Assembly (NCBI GenBank): GCA_947462335.1
Contig: OX381705.1
Span: forward strand, 1,240,001-1,304,000
Direction: 5' to 3'
Length of the DNA stretch: 64,000 nucleotides
Source of the DNA: Harmothoe impar
Lineage: Eukaryota > Annelida > Polychaeta > Phyllodocida > Polynoidae
The translations under genes were made by a program, and so were the position numbers. Below the pieces are notes generated by a model. That model searched no databases, was not told the DNA's origin, and saw only the letters and a list, made by a program, of their open reading frames with translations. This document shows positions 29,228 through 40,064 of the stretch, in pieces. How positions within the stretch are numbered: position 1 is the first letter of the stretch; each line of letters starts with the position of its first letter.

Positions 29228-29325
29228 TGCGCAAAACCAACAAGACCTAGAATAGTGTAGATGGCTTTATTCTATAGCTCATGGAAGGTAAAAAACACTG
29301 GGAAACACTAATTGGTACATTTATG
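29228..29325. repeat. Duplicated unit, downstream copy (empty site)
   Basis: Near copy of 28,497-28,615; at its end ACATTTATGTGAGGTCTGAA gives the uninterrupted target of the 28,616 element. Confidence 0.75.
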
Positions 29326-29622
29326 TGAGGTCTGAATCATATCCATCTTCCTCTCTAAGGGGTATCTATTTTTCATTTTTGGGCCAAAGGGCCATCTTTT
29401 GGCAGGGAAAGGGGCTGCTCTTTCTGGTAAAATCTTATTTGAAATGCAAAATATTCTAGATTTCTCCCGTAAATTGAACTATTTTTGGTGTTTTAGGTAA
29501 TGGCCAGGGAAAGGGTTCTTTTCCCAAAACAAGCCTATATAAAAACAGTCCAGTGTATGTTTCTGGACCTAAATCCAACATGATTTTTTAAACAACCTTT
29601 TCGTAACTTGGCTACCATGAAT

Positions 29623-29732
29623 AGGGACCTTCAGCAACCACTTAAAAGCTCATTAAACGCAGACGTAGCCTATCCCTATAGCACTACTACGTCTGCGTTT
29701 GATGAGCTACGTGGGGTTTGCTAAAGGTCCCT
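29623..29732. mobile_element. Small MITE AGGGACCTTCAGCAA, 110 bp
   Basis: Ends AGGGACCTTCAGCAACCACT and GGTTTGCTAAAGGTCCCT; the inner arms GCTCATTAAACGCAGACGTA and ACGTCTGCGTTTGATGAGCT meet at the centre, so it is almost one hairpin. The paralogous copy near 30,140 reads ACCATGATTAGCACTAAAGG with no element, which fixes the insertion site. Confidence 0.85.
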
Positions 29733-30065
29733 GTTAGCACTAAAGATACAGTGAGTGTCGTTTCTGCCTTTGGGGAGAGATCCGGACCTACCTCGGATCA
29801 TCTGCAGACTCAGTGAGTGTGGCTCCTGGGGAAGAACCATGAGGGTTCCAGGGCTCAGGCTGTGTGCCATGAGCATTGGATGCAATCTTCAAATCCCCGT
29901 GACTGTGGCTCACCATGGCAGGCTACAGTGGGCAGTGTGTATATTTACCTGACATCATGGAGTGGTGCAATCCTATCTTGGTCAGTAGGACGCAGCCACA
30001 CCAGCCTGCCACCTGGTGTCTACAGGGGGAACTACACCAGCCTGCCACCTGGTGTGTAAAGGGGG
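29733..30065. repeat. Tandem duplication, copy 1
   Basis: GTTAGCACTAAAGATACAGT ... CACACCAGCCTGCCACCTGG, about 85-90% similar by eye to 30,143-30,440. A short direct repeat of GAACTACACCAGCCTGCCAC sits at its end, so CCACCTGGTG occurs twice here (30,009 and 30,045). No convincing ORF. Confidence 0.8.
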
Positions 30066-30142
30066 AAGTAGGCCTACCTCAGTATGATTCCCAGTCTTGA
30101 ACAACATCATTTTTATAATAGCTTCTTGTAACTTGGCAACCA

Positions 30143-30440
30143 TGATTAGCACTAAAGGTACAGTGAGTGTCGTTTCTGCCTTTGGGGAGCGATCCGCCTC
30201 TATCTCGGACCATCTACAGACACACTGAGTATGGCTCTGGGGTAGAACCATGAGGGTTCCGGGGCCCAGGTATGCACCATGAGCCCTGAAATAGCTCTAT
30301 ATCGAATCCCCGTGACTGTGGCTCACCATGGCAGGCTGCAGTGGGCAGTGTGTATATGTACCTGACATCATGGAGTGGTGCAATCCTATCTAGGTCAGTA
30401 GGACGCAGCCACACCAGCCTGCCACCTGGTGTCTACAGGA
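30143..30440. repeat. Tandem duplication, copy 2
   Basis: ATTAGCACTAAAGGTACAGT ... CCTGCCACCTGGTGTCTACA. Offset about 415 bp from copy 1. It serves as the empty-site reference for the MITE at 29,623. Confidence 0.8.
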
Positions 30441-32104
30441 GGAACTAACTCAAATCAGGGTAGTCTCAATTTAGAGACCAGGTAGTTCACAAGATAAACA
30501 CTCCCCAGGCTGGGGTTTAGCTGTAGTTGTTTAGTTTCATCATCGAAATAATCCATAAGCTGATAAGCTATAACGATAATGTCTATTGTACACACATAGC
30601 AGACAGAAACGACACCTACTATACAATAAAACAGTTAGTTAGGCGAAAATGTGTGTTTCAGTTTATGTGGTCCGAAAATTATATAGGCTGTGAAAGCCCA
30701 CCTGTTAAACCCGCAGATCTTACTGCACATCCAGTAACAGTCAGAGTGCAGTCGGGAAAGGTACTCAGCTCTATATATAGGGGCGCTGAGCCTTTAAAGG
30801 GACTTGCTACTTGTCGCAGGATTACTGATGTTCCATTGACTTTTGCACATAACAAAGGATTATTTTAGTTTGATCTATTATCTGATAGAAAATGAAAAGA
30901 AATATAAGTGAACAATGGAGGTATACTGTCAAAATAGCAAATACTAATAGTTGATTTAGGTGTATATAGGAATATGAATACAGCTTAAAGAATACTTTTT
31001 ATGAGCTTCGATTTTTTGCCGCCAGGTGGCTTCTGTGTAGGAACTAGCAATTTCCTTTAAGATAATCAGGTTACAAATACCCTTGAACTAGGACCGGATG
31101 TAAAAACATTGCTCTGTACTTTAAGTAAGATCTTATTCCAGTCGAATATCGCATGTAAACCGTTGTATGGTAAGGCAGAGTACAGTCTGACACACAACAC
31201 TATGAAGGGGTTCACAGTAGAGAGATTTCTTTGTCGAGAAATAATACATTTTCTACAAATACCCATGGCGTGACATCACTTCCTGTGCTGATCCGCGCCT
31301 ATTTTGACATCAGTTTTCCCAATGCAACAGGTTGGCTTTCACGCTCTATGTTCCTACTTCTATATTCTGTTAAATCTTTGTTTTTTACAGAGCTTTGCTG
31401 GCATTTTTATCATAATACCGTCACTTGACAAAATATCTGATACATATCAAAATCTAAGTCCTGCTTGGGCCAGTTTGGGCATCATAAGGTTTTTTAAAAT
31501 GTTATTGTATTAAAATGTACAAGAAGATAAGATACTTGTAAATAATCATAATCCAAGACCGACCACAGTAAGTCAACATGCTGGGCAAGTGTGTCAGCCG
31601 TGTAGGGTCGGCCATATGCATGATTGCAGCTCTCCTCAGTCAATTTGCAATCTCCAGAACACAATTTTATTGATGAGAAGCCTGCTCCTATTAGTAGGGC
31701 CAAAAAAAGTATATCCAGCGCTTTTGCTGTAAAACATTGTACAGCAAATTGTGCTGGACAGGTACATTTCTGATGCTGTGGATGCAGGTTACAGTACATG
31801 TTTGAGCTTCAGCACTTTCCCCTGGCCTATGTTTATAGGGGGGGGGGTCGGTCTGTTCTTGCTTAAATGCTAACATTCATGTCGTTTAAGTCCCGGAAGA
31901 GCTATATTGGTCCACTCATCTCGGGGAGATTGACTTTGCAGCTATATAGAATTCTCAAAGCCTCCAAACATAATTGAGTTTCCTTGCTAACCGCAACTAG
32001 CCTCTGCCTTTTTGCACTTTTTGCACTCTAAATATGAAGGATATCACCTGTAAGGTATAGATGGTGCCATTATAAGAGATGGAAAATCATTATAATTTCC
32101 TCAG
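30441..32104. other. Intergenic DNA 3' of the minus-strand KCNE-like gene
   Basis: Contains the conserved TATATATA block at 30,741-30,787. Otherwise unique, AT-rich, with only short unrelated open frames. No gene supported. Confidence 0.5.
30741..30787 (+). promoter_or_regulatory. Conserved GTGCAGTCGGGA...CTATATATAGGGGCG block
   Basis: GTGCAGTCGGGAAAGGTACT then CAGCTCTATATATAGGGGCG. The same block is at 55,999-56,040 (+) and 40,580-40,617 (-). It contains a TATA-like sequence at fixed spacing and may be a core promoter, or simply a conserved piece of a repeat. No transcript is known to me. Confidence 0.4.
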
Positions 32105-32758
32105 TTATACAGAAGACTCGAAGGCCGTAAACAGAAGCACCTTGCCATGGCTACCCTCACTTGTTGCACCATGGTTACGCCCACTCTCTGCGCTGGGCTT
32201 ACCCCCAAGCTTTACACTATGGTTTCTACCAAACTTTGCACCTCGTTTACTCCCAGACTTTGCACCATGGTTACACTTTGCACCATGTTGACACTTTGCA
32301 CCAAGGTTACACTTTGCAACTCCTGCAGTGGCCTCCTTTTCCTTCTCATTGAACATTTCCAAAGTCATGGTCACATGACTGGTCCGTGGGTCCACAGCGT
32401 AACTACTAATATGTTCCCGTTTTACAAACTCGAGGTAGTAAAAGTCTAGCTCACACTCGAGCTCCTCCCGCTTGATGTACTTAATCATCAACATTATGAT
32501 ACTTAATGAGTAGAACAGGAGCACGGCCACGATGTAGAAGAAGGAATTGACGACCCCCGAGTCCCTCTGGTACCCGGCGGTGGTGTTACCATGTAGTGAG
32601 ACGTTACTGTATGACGCGTCGTCTGTCACATTGAACACACTGAGGGCATCTAGTGTGTAGGTGAGGTTCAAGGCTGTTAGGTTGAGGCCTCCAGGGTTGG
32701 GACTGATGTCTGTGAATGTGAGGCCCTGGGGGCCGGTGGTGACGTTAGTGGCAGCCAT
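32105..32758 (-). CDS. KCNE/MinK-like single-pass membrane protein
   Basis: A single-exon frame of 217 codons. The N-terminal 70 residues are rich in Asn-x-Ser/Thr (NVT, NLT twice, NVT, NVS, NTT), consistent with a glycosylated outside domain and no signal peptide. One helix follows (SFFYIVAVLLFYSLSIIMLM, about 72-91), then IKYIKREELECELDFYYLEF. An ungapped comparison with vertebrate KCNE1 keeps the Tyr at the start of the helix, the F-aromatic pair, M..(x)-Y-I-(K/R) at the inner boundary and L-E-x-x-x-D after it. KCNE proteins are beta subunits that set the gating of KCNQ and other potassium channels, and their coding part is also a single exon. The tail has C-x-HGAK repeats (149-165) and ends ESSV, a class I PDZ ligand. 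The paralogue is at 57,321. The family assignment is by motif only. Confidence 0.75.
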   Translation of the reverse strand: MAATNVTTGPQGLTFTDISPNPGGLNLTALNLTYTLDALSVFNVTDDASYSNVSLHGNTTAGYQRDSGVVNSFFYIVAVLLFYSLSIIMLMIKYIKREELECELDFYYLEFVKREHISSYAVDPRTSHVTMTLEMFNEKEKEATAGVAKCNLGAKCQHGAKCNHGAKSGSKRGAKFGRNHSVKLGGKPSAESGRNHGATSEGSHGKVLLFTAFESSV

Positions 32759-32764
32759 TGATGC

Positions 32765-32865
32765 TAACTAGAGTGTAGTCACGTGGGAGAGTCTCCTTTT
32801 AATCTTCACCTATAATATGCTAGGAGAGTATGTAGAGGCTACTGAAATTTGAATCTGGGGTTACA
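32765..32865 (-). promoter_or_regulatory. Shared promoter region of KCNE-like genes
   Basis: Reading on the minus strand: TAGCCTCTACATACTCTCCT, GATTAAAAGGAGACTCTC (TATA-like), then CACGTGACTACACTCTAGTT just before the ATG. The same order of elements precedes the relic at 33,050 and the intact gene at 57,321, which suggests that the promoter was duplicated with each copy. Confidence 0.55.
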
Positions 32866-32879
32866 GAGGGAAGGTTAGT

Positions 32880-33050
32880 CTGAGCTGTTCAGATAGACTG
32901 ATGTAAAGGGAGGGGTCGCTATATGTCACATTTAACACTGAGGTAGTCTGTGGTGTTGGTGATGTTCCAGTGTGTAAGGTTGAATGCTCCAGGGCTGATG
33001 TCTGTCATACTAAGGCCCCGGTGGCTTGTGCTGACATTAGCGGCAGCCAT
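32880..33050 (-). pseudogene. KCNE-like relic B (N-terminal part)
   Basis: From ATG at 33,050-33,048 the frame reads MAAANVSTSHRGLSMTDISP then GAFNLTHWNITNTTDYLSV, close to the start of the intact gene at 57,321. After LSV a small deletion shifts the frame and a stop follows. The transmembrane part is missing. Its own upstream TATAAAG region is intact in appearance. Confidence 0.75.
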
Positions 33051-33059
33051 TGGTGTTAA

Positions 33060-33175
33060 CTAGAGTGTAGTCACATGAGGCCGTGCTTCCAGGAGGATCT
33101 CTTTATAATCCTCACCAATAAATGATGCTCGGAGGGTGTGCAGAGGCCACTGTAGTTGCTCGGTTACGTGCCAGG
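33060..33175 (-). promoter_or_regulatory. Promoter-like region of relic B
   Basis: On the minus strand: GGCCTCTGCACACCCTCCGA, GCATCATTTATTGGTGAGGA, TTATAAAGAGATCCTCCTGG, CATGTGACTACACTCTAGTT. Almost the same as 57,213-57,316 upstream of the plus-strand gene, although the coding part is broken. Confidence 0.55.
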
Positions 33176-33189
33176 TGACACAGGGAGGG

Positions 33190-33623
33190 GTAGTCTGAGC
33201 TGGTCTGGTACCCTAAGGTGTTGTGACATACAGGGATGAGTTCTATAAGGGGGCGTCTGTTACACTGAACACACTCGACACTTAGACACTCGATTAGCTT
33301 TCTATTCTACAATTATTCTGCTAACATGTCAATAATTGTTTACCACCTATCTGAACATACCTTCATATTGTATTATTATTATCAGTATGTAACTGCCTAG
33401 TACACGCCAATAGCCGGTGATCAATCTCCCAAAAAGGCCATCTGGAGCCAGGAGAATATGGGCACCACACTTTTTATTACAGGAGCCCAACCTGACTTCT
33501 CCAGAATAAATATTACATTCAAAAAAATAATGGTGTGATGTGATGTTACGGCTGTAAGGTTGACACCCCCAGGGCTCAGATGTTGAGGCCCCGGAGGTTC
33601 ATGGTGACGTCATGAGCAGCCAT
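33190..33623 (-). pseudogene. KCNE-like relic A, interrupted
   Basis: The start at 33,623-33,621 reads MAAHDVTMNLRGLNI then a stop; NLTA-type traces follow to 33,538. After about 240 bp of unrelated AT-rich sequence the match resumes at about 33,292-33,190 (SVFSVTDAPL, stop, NSSLYVTTP). It corresponds in position and wording to relic 1 of the plus-strand cluster (MAADDVTSSSQGL). Confidence 0.65.
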
Positions 33624-34059
33624 TGTCACGTGTGTTGGCTGCCGTGTGTTGGCCTAAAGACGCCTGTCTCCTGCTTTGGGCTCAATGCATAACTTGCTCA
33701 GTGTCGTAGAGATCTTAACATTAAGCTGGTCAAGGGTGAGAACCTTTCATAAAAAAATTGATATCCATTGTTGTCACATCCACAGCACTTCATTGAGAAG
33801 GTCTGGCTTGATAATATGCTCTGCCCGTATCACATCTAGCATTGATCAGGTTTGTTATGTGGTGAAGCGTTGGGGATTGGGGACTTCAGCTGCTTTGATG
33901 TTGAATTCCTAGCGGGTGGATTTGGTGATGTCAGCAGCCAGTGATGGTTTGTTGTGTATGGGTAGTTGACATGGCTGCGCTGTGATTAGGTCACCTGAAA
34001 CAGAGGTATATCGGGTTAGTGAGGGCTCATGGGGATTTATGTTAGGTATAAGTCATTAA

Positions 34060-34340
34060 TTGCCCGCTGGGGGGGCTTGGTGGATATAGGTGGGGGGGGG
34101 GGGCATAATAGAAAACAGGCCCTTGGTGGGGGGCTTAAACTCGAAAATGCCTCTATGCTGTGGGGGTCATAATAAAATATGGTCCATTTAGACACTCGTG
34201 GCCACGCATGATTCCATAGGCGCATGCGATTTTTGGTGGGGGTCATTTCTGAAAATCCAAATGTAGTTGGGGGGGGGGGGGGGTCGAAATAACTCTGGCC
34301 TAATTGGTGGAGGGCTTTTAAAAATCACCATTTTTGGAAA
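34060..34340. repeat. Decayed G-tract element
   Basis: Blocks of G8-G15 with GGGGGTCATAATAAAATATG and GGGGGTCATTTCTGAAAATC spacers and CCCACCAAGCTCCCCCAG. Resembles the interior of 4,508-4,808 but the ends are not clear. Confidence 0.5.
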
Positions 34341-34462
34341 ACCCACCAAGCTCCCCCAGCTAGTAATAAATGATTCAGCCCTTACATAACACCCCACAGT
34401 ATGGGTGCAGATTAGGGTATCAAGGCGTGTAATTGATATGTAGCGAAGTCTCGGATTTCTCC

Positions 34463-34620
34463 GTATGGGCGGCCATGTTAGTTCTGAGCTTGCATTTATC
34501 GTGAGACTTAGGCAGTGACCAGACACTCACACACCATAGCTGCCGGGGAAGAGGCTACAATACGAGAGCGGAACCAAGGTCTCACAAGATCGCTGATGTC
34601 AGTGTACACAGAGTAGAAGC
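34463..34620. repeat. Dispersed block shared with 47,197-47,350
   Basis: TATGGGCGGCCATGTTAGTT, TCGTGAGACTTAGGCAGTGA and ACTCACACACCATAG match TATGGGCAGTATTGTTAGTT, TCGTGAGATTTAGGCAGCGA and ACTCCCACCCCATGG in the same order and orientation. Nature unknown; possibly a decayed repeat or duplicated regulatory DNA. Confidence 0.55.
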
Positions 34621-35369
34621 GGGAACAAGTCCCCACCAGTTAGCGAGCTATAGACAAAGGCCTATGGCCAAAAGATATTTTGGTATTGTTCCACCCGGGG
34701 TGGGGCTGGGACAAAGCTGCAGGCTGAGTGGGATACCAAAAATCCTCTGGCCATGGGCCTTTGCCTTTATTTCATGGTTTTTATTCTTCAAAATATGTTT
34801 AATTGCATATAAATGGCCATACAAATTTGAACAAACAGGCCATGTGATACGGAAACATTGTATCCCATGGGGGGCATGGGATACTGGATTTTTAGTACTT
34901 AAGCATAGTAATCATTATATCCGCCATGAAATAAAGCTATACATATGGAGTAGCAAGTATAGAACAATAGTTTGTTTAAGCACTAGCTTATACTCAGCTA
35001 ATTGTGGGTTTAGCCTCTCTTTGACCTTGTATGGATTCTGAAAATAGTAAATATGTATTGTTTAGGATATTTGAATAAAGGTTTAGATGACCTATATCAT
35101 GTATGGATCATGCATAATCAAAAGTCTAAAGAATTGCAAAAGTTCCTGATACCAATGGAATTATATCAAAGTAACTTGCTAGTGTAATGGCAAGAGGCCA
35201 TTGTACAGTTTCATTGCTGGTATCTAAATGCTGTCTGATGTAATTAATATTAGGTGTCCTTTGAGGACTCACAAAGACAAAATCAACATGTGTTGTCTGA
35301 GATATGCTTTGAAGTCTAAGAGGATGTGTTTTACATCAAGGCCAGATCTCAAATTAGCTTTTGCAAAAT

Positions 35370-35592
35370 GTTGGTGCATCATGACAACAAATGAAGTATC
35401 AGCCCTGGCGAGTTACTCACCAGTGCTGTATTCAAGCATCATGCTGACCAGAGGGGCTTGAAACACACCTGAACGTTTGTCATGATGCACCAATGCAGCA
35501 CCGCTGAGTTACTCGCCGGGTCTGCGGTGGTGCATTTATACTACAGATGTCATCTTTTAGTGTTGTGCCGTAAAGCCTTAAAAGGTTAAAGC
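35370..35592. repeat. TTAA hairpin MITE, left end eroded
   Basis: Contains both hairpin modules (CAGCCCTGGCGAGTTACTCA and CAGCACCGCTGAGTTACTCG) and the right end GCCTTAAAAGGTTAA. Confidence 0.6.
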
Positions 35593-35722
35593 TTGACCGT
35601 CATGGTTGAAGTGAGGCCAAAAGCACTTTTGGATATAGTTCAGTTTTCATTCACGAGAGGGCTCTTAATAGCTGGGTGCCCAGCTCTTACAGGCACAAGA
35701 TAGGGTGAATATGTTGTAGCTG

Positions 35723-36675
35723 CACTGTAAAAAATATCCCGTAAAGATTACGGTGAATCACTGGCATCACTGAATGCCGACCGTTTCCGGTTTTTTTTAT
35801 GGTCACCGTATTTTGCTTTCCCCCGTAAATTTTACAGGCCTTTCCCGTTGTATTTTTACGGTATTTCATCATTATTATACGGTGATTCTCTGCTATTCAA
35901 TGATGATTATAATTGTTCAGGGGCGTGGCAACCGGGGGGGACTGGGGGGACATGTCCCCCCCACTTTTGACCAACCCCAAAAAAGGTCAAACCAAAAAGG
36001 TCAAGTAAAAAGGGTCAAAAAGGGTCAAAACACCCCTCAGTCCCCCCTACTTTGAAACTGCTTGCCACGCCCCTGAATTGTTTCTGGATTCATTGTTGTA
36101 TATTTCATAATATCATCTTAATTCCAGGCCTGTAAACATATATTAGGCCTGAGAAGCATAATTGAATGCCTCATAGCAATATACAATTACAATCCAGGAG
36201 CAAAAGGTACTCTAGGATTGTTACAAAGAAACCCTGACAACAGTCTCAATATGTATAGTTCTAATTACCACAACATGGGTGTTTATACTATTCGTACTGG
36301 TGTCCAGGGTCTAAAAAAAGGAAATTATATATTTTTTATCTTTATTATGCCAAAGGCTTTAATTTTGACTGTATAATTAATGAGATATTTGGATATCTTT
36401 ATAAATCTAACACAATTATATATGTTTTTAGTTGATAGCTTCCACTAAAGTCTCTCTATCAAACCAAGCTGCCACCTGGTGAGCAAACCTTTAACGTGAG
36501 ATTCACCGTGAATGAAAAAACATTGTTTCACTGTACTGGTTTACGGATGTTCAATGTGAAAGTAATAAGTTTTACAGTGTCTCACTGTAAATCACAATTA
36601 CGGTGATACACCGTCAAATTTAGCATTGATTCTCCGTAATTTCAACGGTAATTTTTTACAGTGTGGACAATGCTC
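35723..36675. mobile_element. TIR element CACTGTAAAAAAT, 0.95 kb, carrying a nested element
   Basis: Left end CACTGTAAAAAATATCCCGT then AAAGATTACGGTGAATC; right end GATTCTCCGTAATTTCAACG then GTAATTTTTTACAGTG. Further inverted blocks (TTTACGGTATT, CACCGTAA) inside. Non-coding. Element 35,918-36,075 is inserted in it. Confidence 0.75.
35918..36075. mobile_element. hAT-like MITE CAGGGGCGTGGC
   Basis: Ends CAGGGGCGTGGCAA and TTGCCACGCCCCTG. AATTGTT flanks both sides (35,911-35,917 and 36,076-36,082), close to the 8-bp duplication of hAT elements. The centre has GGGGGGACTGGGGGGACATG and runs of AAAAGGGTCAA. Confidence 0.85.
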
Positions 36676-37507
36676 ATGGTCCCCTGTCTAAACACTGCTG
36701 CCCTCTGGTGGAACTGTTATTTTAGTTCATGTATGGAAAATGCTGCACTTATTCCCTGACGGCCCGGCTTTAATTACTGCTGACTCAGCAGCCCCGAGTC
36801 GTGGTCACTCACAGAGACTCCCCCGGGGGGGGGGGTTACAGGATTATGTAAGTTAACAGGATTCTGAAACACCCCCCTGGGGCAAGCAGAGCCACCTGCT
36901 TTAGTTTGTATGTGGTAATGGCAGACTACCTGAAATGTTTCTAATTACCGACATTAAACGGTGTTTTTGTTAGATTACTTTGATACCAATACACATTAAT
37001 TTGATACATAATAACCAATATTTGGTTATTTCTATCATGTTTGGTTGATTTTCCTCAGAGGTATGATGAAATAACAACAACAACAAAAACATTTGTGGTC
37101 TGTATTGATATTTCGAGTGGTCCCGACTCGTTACTACGGCTTCCATGGCCTTGGTTACAGGGCCCCGGGGGGACGACTCAATACTACAGCCTCATACAAC
37201 ACAGGCTGGTACATGAATCAATCACTCATTCAGTCCCATGCTAACACGTGTGTATACATGCCACTGTAGGAACACTGAGGTGTTAGCCCATCTGTAATGG
37301 TGGATGGTTGTGTTTGTAAGCAAACTACAAGGGGTGGTTGCACATTATTTGTAGGGAGGAGAACGTTGTAAATTTATGATTTGGTGGCTATGGCTTATAT
37401 GATGTAGTGCTCTAATGGTTTTTGGATATGATGGTCTGTAGGAGCAGGAAATAATGTGTTTTTTTTATATGGATAACCAGGCTAGTACATACTGAATTAG
37501 CCTAGTC
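36676..37507. other. Intergenic DNA
   Basis: Unique sequence. One CTGCCCTCTGGTGG motif at about 36,709-36,722 resembles the canonical CTCF site. No gene. Confidence 0.5.
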
Positions 37508-37884
37508 TACAGTGGCCCAGGAGGGTCAAATCTTTTTCTAATTTTGAAATTTCAAATTCACTTCAACTTGCAAAAAATCAACTTGAGTTGAAAGTGAAAA
37601 CTCTAACTTCAACCATTTACTGTCACCTGTCAACTGTCAATTCAAGTAAATCAACTTGTGACTGCTATCTTTCAACACTACATTAAACCAAAAACAATGC
37701 AAATGTCAAAGTTGAAAGTGAAAACTCCAACTTCAGTCACTTACTGTCAACTGTCAACTGTCAATTCAGGAACAACAGCTTGTGACCGGTATCTTTTACC
37801 ACTGTAGGTCACTCCATGTGTCCTATGGTATGTTGCCAAGGGTTCTACAAAGAGTTCTGCCACACAGTGTGTGACAAGTTTCAT

Positions 37885-38335
37885 ACAAGTGTATGACAAG
37901 CATGTGACAAGTGTGGGACAAGTGTGACAAGCATGTGACAAGCATGTGATAAGTGTGTGACAAGTGGTACACAAGTGTGTGACAAGTATAACACATACAT
38001 ATGAGAGCATGTGATAAGCATGTGACAAGGATGTGACAAGCATGTGACAAGCATGTAACAAGTGTGTGACAAGTATGTGACAAGCATTTGACAAGTGTGT
38101 GACAAATATGTGACAGGCATGTGACAAGCATGTGACAAGCATGTAACAAGCATGTAACAAGCATGTGACAAACTTGTGAAATGCATGTGACAAGCATGTG
38201 ACAAGCATATGACAAGTATGTGGCAAGCATGTGACAAGTAGGTGACAAGTGTGTGACAAGCATGTGACAAGCATGTGACAAGCAGGTGACAGGTAGGTGA
38301 CAAGCAAGTGACAAGTATGTGGCAAGTGTTTGACA
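37885..38335 (-). repeat. 11-bp minisatellite, left orientation (about 40 units)
   Basis: Units GTGACAAGCAT with variants AGTGT and AGTAG. Reverse complement of the array to the right. Confidence 0.92.
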
Positions 38336-38340
38336 CATTT

Positions 38341-39370
38341 GTATACTTTTTGTCACCTACTTGTCACCTACTTGTCACCTACTTGTCACCTACTTGTCAC
38401 TTGCTTGTCACTTGCTTGTCACTTGCTTGTCACCTACTTGTCACCTGCTTGTCACATGCTTGTCACATGCTTGTCACATGCTTGTCACACACTTGTCACA
38501 TGCTTGTCACACACTTGTCACCTACTTGTCACATGCTTGTCACATGCTTGTACCATGCTTTTCACATGCTTGTCACACACTTGTCACATGCTTGTCACAC
38601 ACTTGTCACCTACTTGTCACATGCTTGTCACACACTTGTCACATGCTTGTCACATGCTTGTCACATGCTTGTCGCACACTTGTCACTTGCTTGTCACATG
38701 CTTATCACATGCTTGTCACATGCTTGTCACATGCTTGTCACATGCTTGTCACTGACTTGTCACATACGTGTCACATACTTGTCACTGACTTGTCACACAC
38801 TTGTCACATGTTTGTCACCGACTTGTCACATGCTCGTCACATGCTTGTCACATACTTGTCACATACTTGTCACCGACTTTTCACATGCTTGTCACACACT
38901 TTTCACATGTTTGTCACCGACTTGTCACATGCTTGTCACATGCTTGTCACACACTTGTCACATGCTTGTCACACACTTGTCACATGCTTTTCACATGCTT
39001 GTCACATACTTGTCACACACTTTTGATATACTTGTCATATACTTGTCACATGCTTGTCACACTTGTCACCCACTTGTCACCTAATCAGTCACATGCTTGT
39101 CATATGCTTGTCACGAAACTTATCACATACTTGTCACATGCTGTCACATGTTTGTCACATGCTTGTCACACAATTACCACATACTTGTCACATACTTGTC
39201 ACATACTTGCCACATGCTCTTATATACTTGTTACATATGTATGTATAATACTTGTCACACACTCATATACCATTTTTCCAATACTTGTCACATGCTTGTC
39301 ACACTTGTCACACACTTGTCACACAATGTCACAAACTTGTCACAAACTTGTCACACATTTGTATGAAACA
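38341..39370 (+). repeat. 11-bp minisatellite, right orientation (about 93 units)
   Basis: Units CTTGTCACATG, CTTGTCACACA, CTTGTCACCTA and CTTGTCACCGA. More than twice as long as the left half, so the halves have changed length independently. Confidence 0.92.
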
Positions 39371-40064
39371 TGTCACATACTGTGTGGCAGAACCCTTTGC
39401 AGAACCCTTGGCAACATACCATAGGACACATGGAGTGACCTACAGTGGTAAAAGATACCTGTCACAAGCTGTTGTTCCTGAGTTGACAGTTGACAGTTGA
39501 CAGTAAGTGACTGAAGTTGGAGTTTTCACTTTCAACTTTGACATTTGCATTGTTTTTGGTTTAATGTAGTGTTGAAAGATAGCAGTCACAAGTTGATTAA
39601 CTTGAATTGACAGTTGACAGGTGACAGTAAATGGTTGAAGTCAGAGTTTTCACTTTCAACTCAAGTTGATTTTTTGCAAGTTGAAGTGAATTTGAAATTT
39701 CAAAATTAGAAAAAGATTTGACCCTCCTGGGCCACTGTACTAGTCACATTAATCAACCTAGTGCTAGCCTAGTGTGTAATCCTTCTTTCAGGCAGATTTC
39801 TTATTGCATTGACGAGCCATTGCCTACATGACCACATATACTTAAACTGAGAGTCTACCAATTATCATGTATATCAAGAATATAAGAATATCAAGTATTT
39901 ACAAATCGACAAAATCTGTCAAGCATCGTTTGCTCACCATCCACCATCTTTGATGGGCTAACTCCAGATTCCAAGTCCAGTGTTCCTACATACAGTGTTG
40001 TACATTGAGCCTGTTCAGTGGTGTAGTTTAACTATGGGTGTTCTCTTAATGGGACTACATGGGA

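Larger units (their letters stand above)
33624..35369. other. Intergenic DNA
   Basis: Holds a decayed G-tract element (34,060-34,340) and the dispersed block 34,463-34,620. 34,650-35,370 is unique AT-rich sequence. No gene seen. Confidence 0.5.
37508..39739. mobile_element. Foldback element with inverted minisatellite core
   Basis: A 2,232-bp unit with inverted arms of about 395 bp: left TACAGTGGCCCAGGAGGGTC ... GTTCTGCCACACAG, right CTGTGTGGCAGAACC ... GACCCTCCTGGGCCACTGTA. The arms include duplicated TGTCAACTGTCAATTCA blocks. Between them are 11-bp units that point inward from both sides: ACAAGCATGTG to about 38,335 and CTTGTCACATG from 38,341. CTAGTC directly flanks both ends (37,502-37,507 and 39,740-39,745), a 6-bp target duplication. 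The layout is that of foldback transposons; no transposase gene is present. Open frames in the core (LVTCLSHACHM type) are repeat artefacts. Confidence 0.88.

Noticed and set aside
37747..39500. Open frames of the type LVTCLSHACHMLVTH on both strands
   Set aside because: They come from the 11-bp minisatellite; several overlapping frames on both strands are open, as expected for a repeat.
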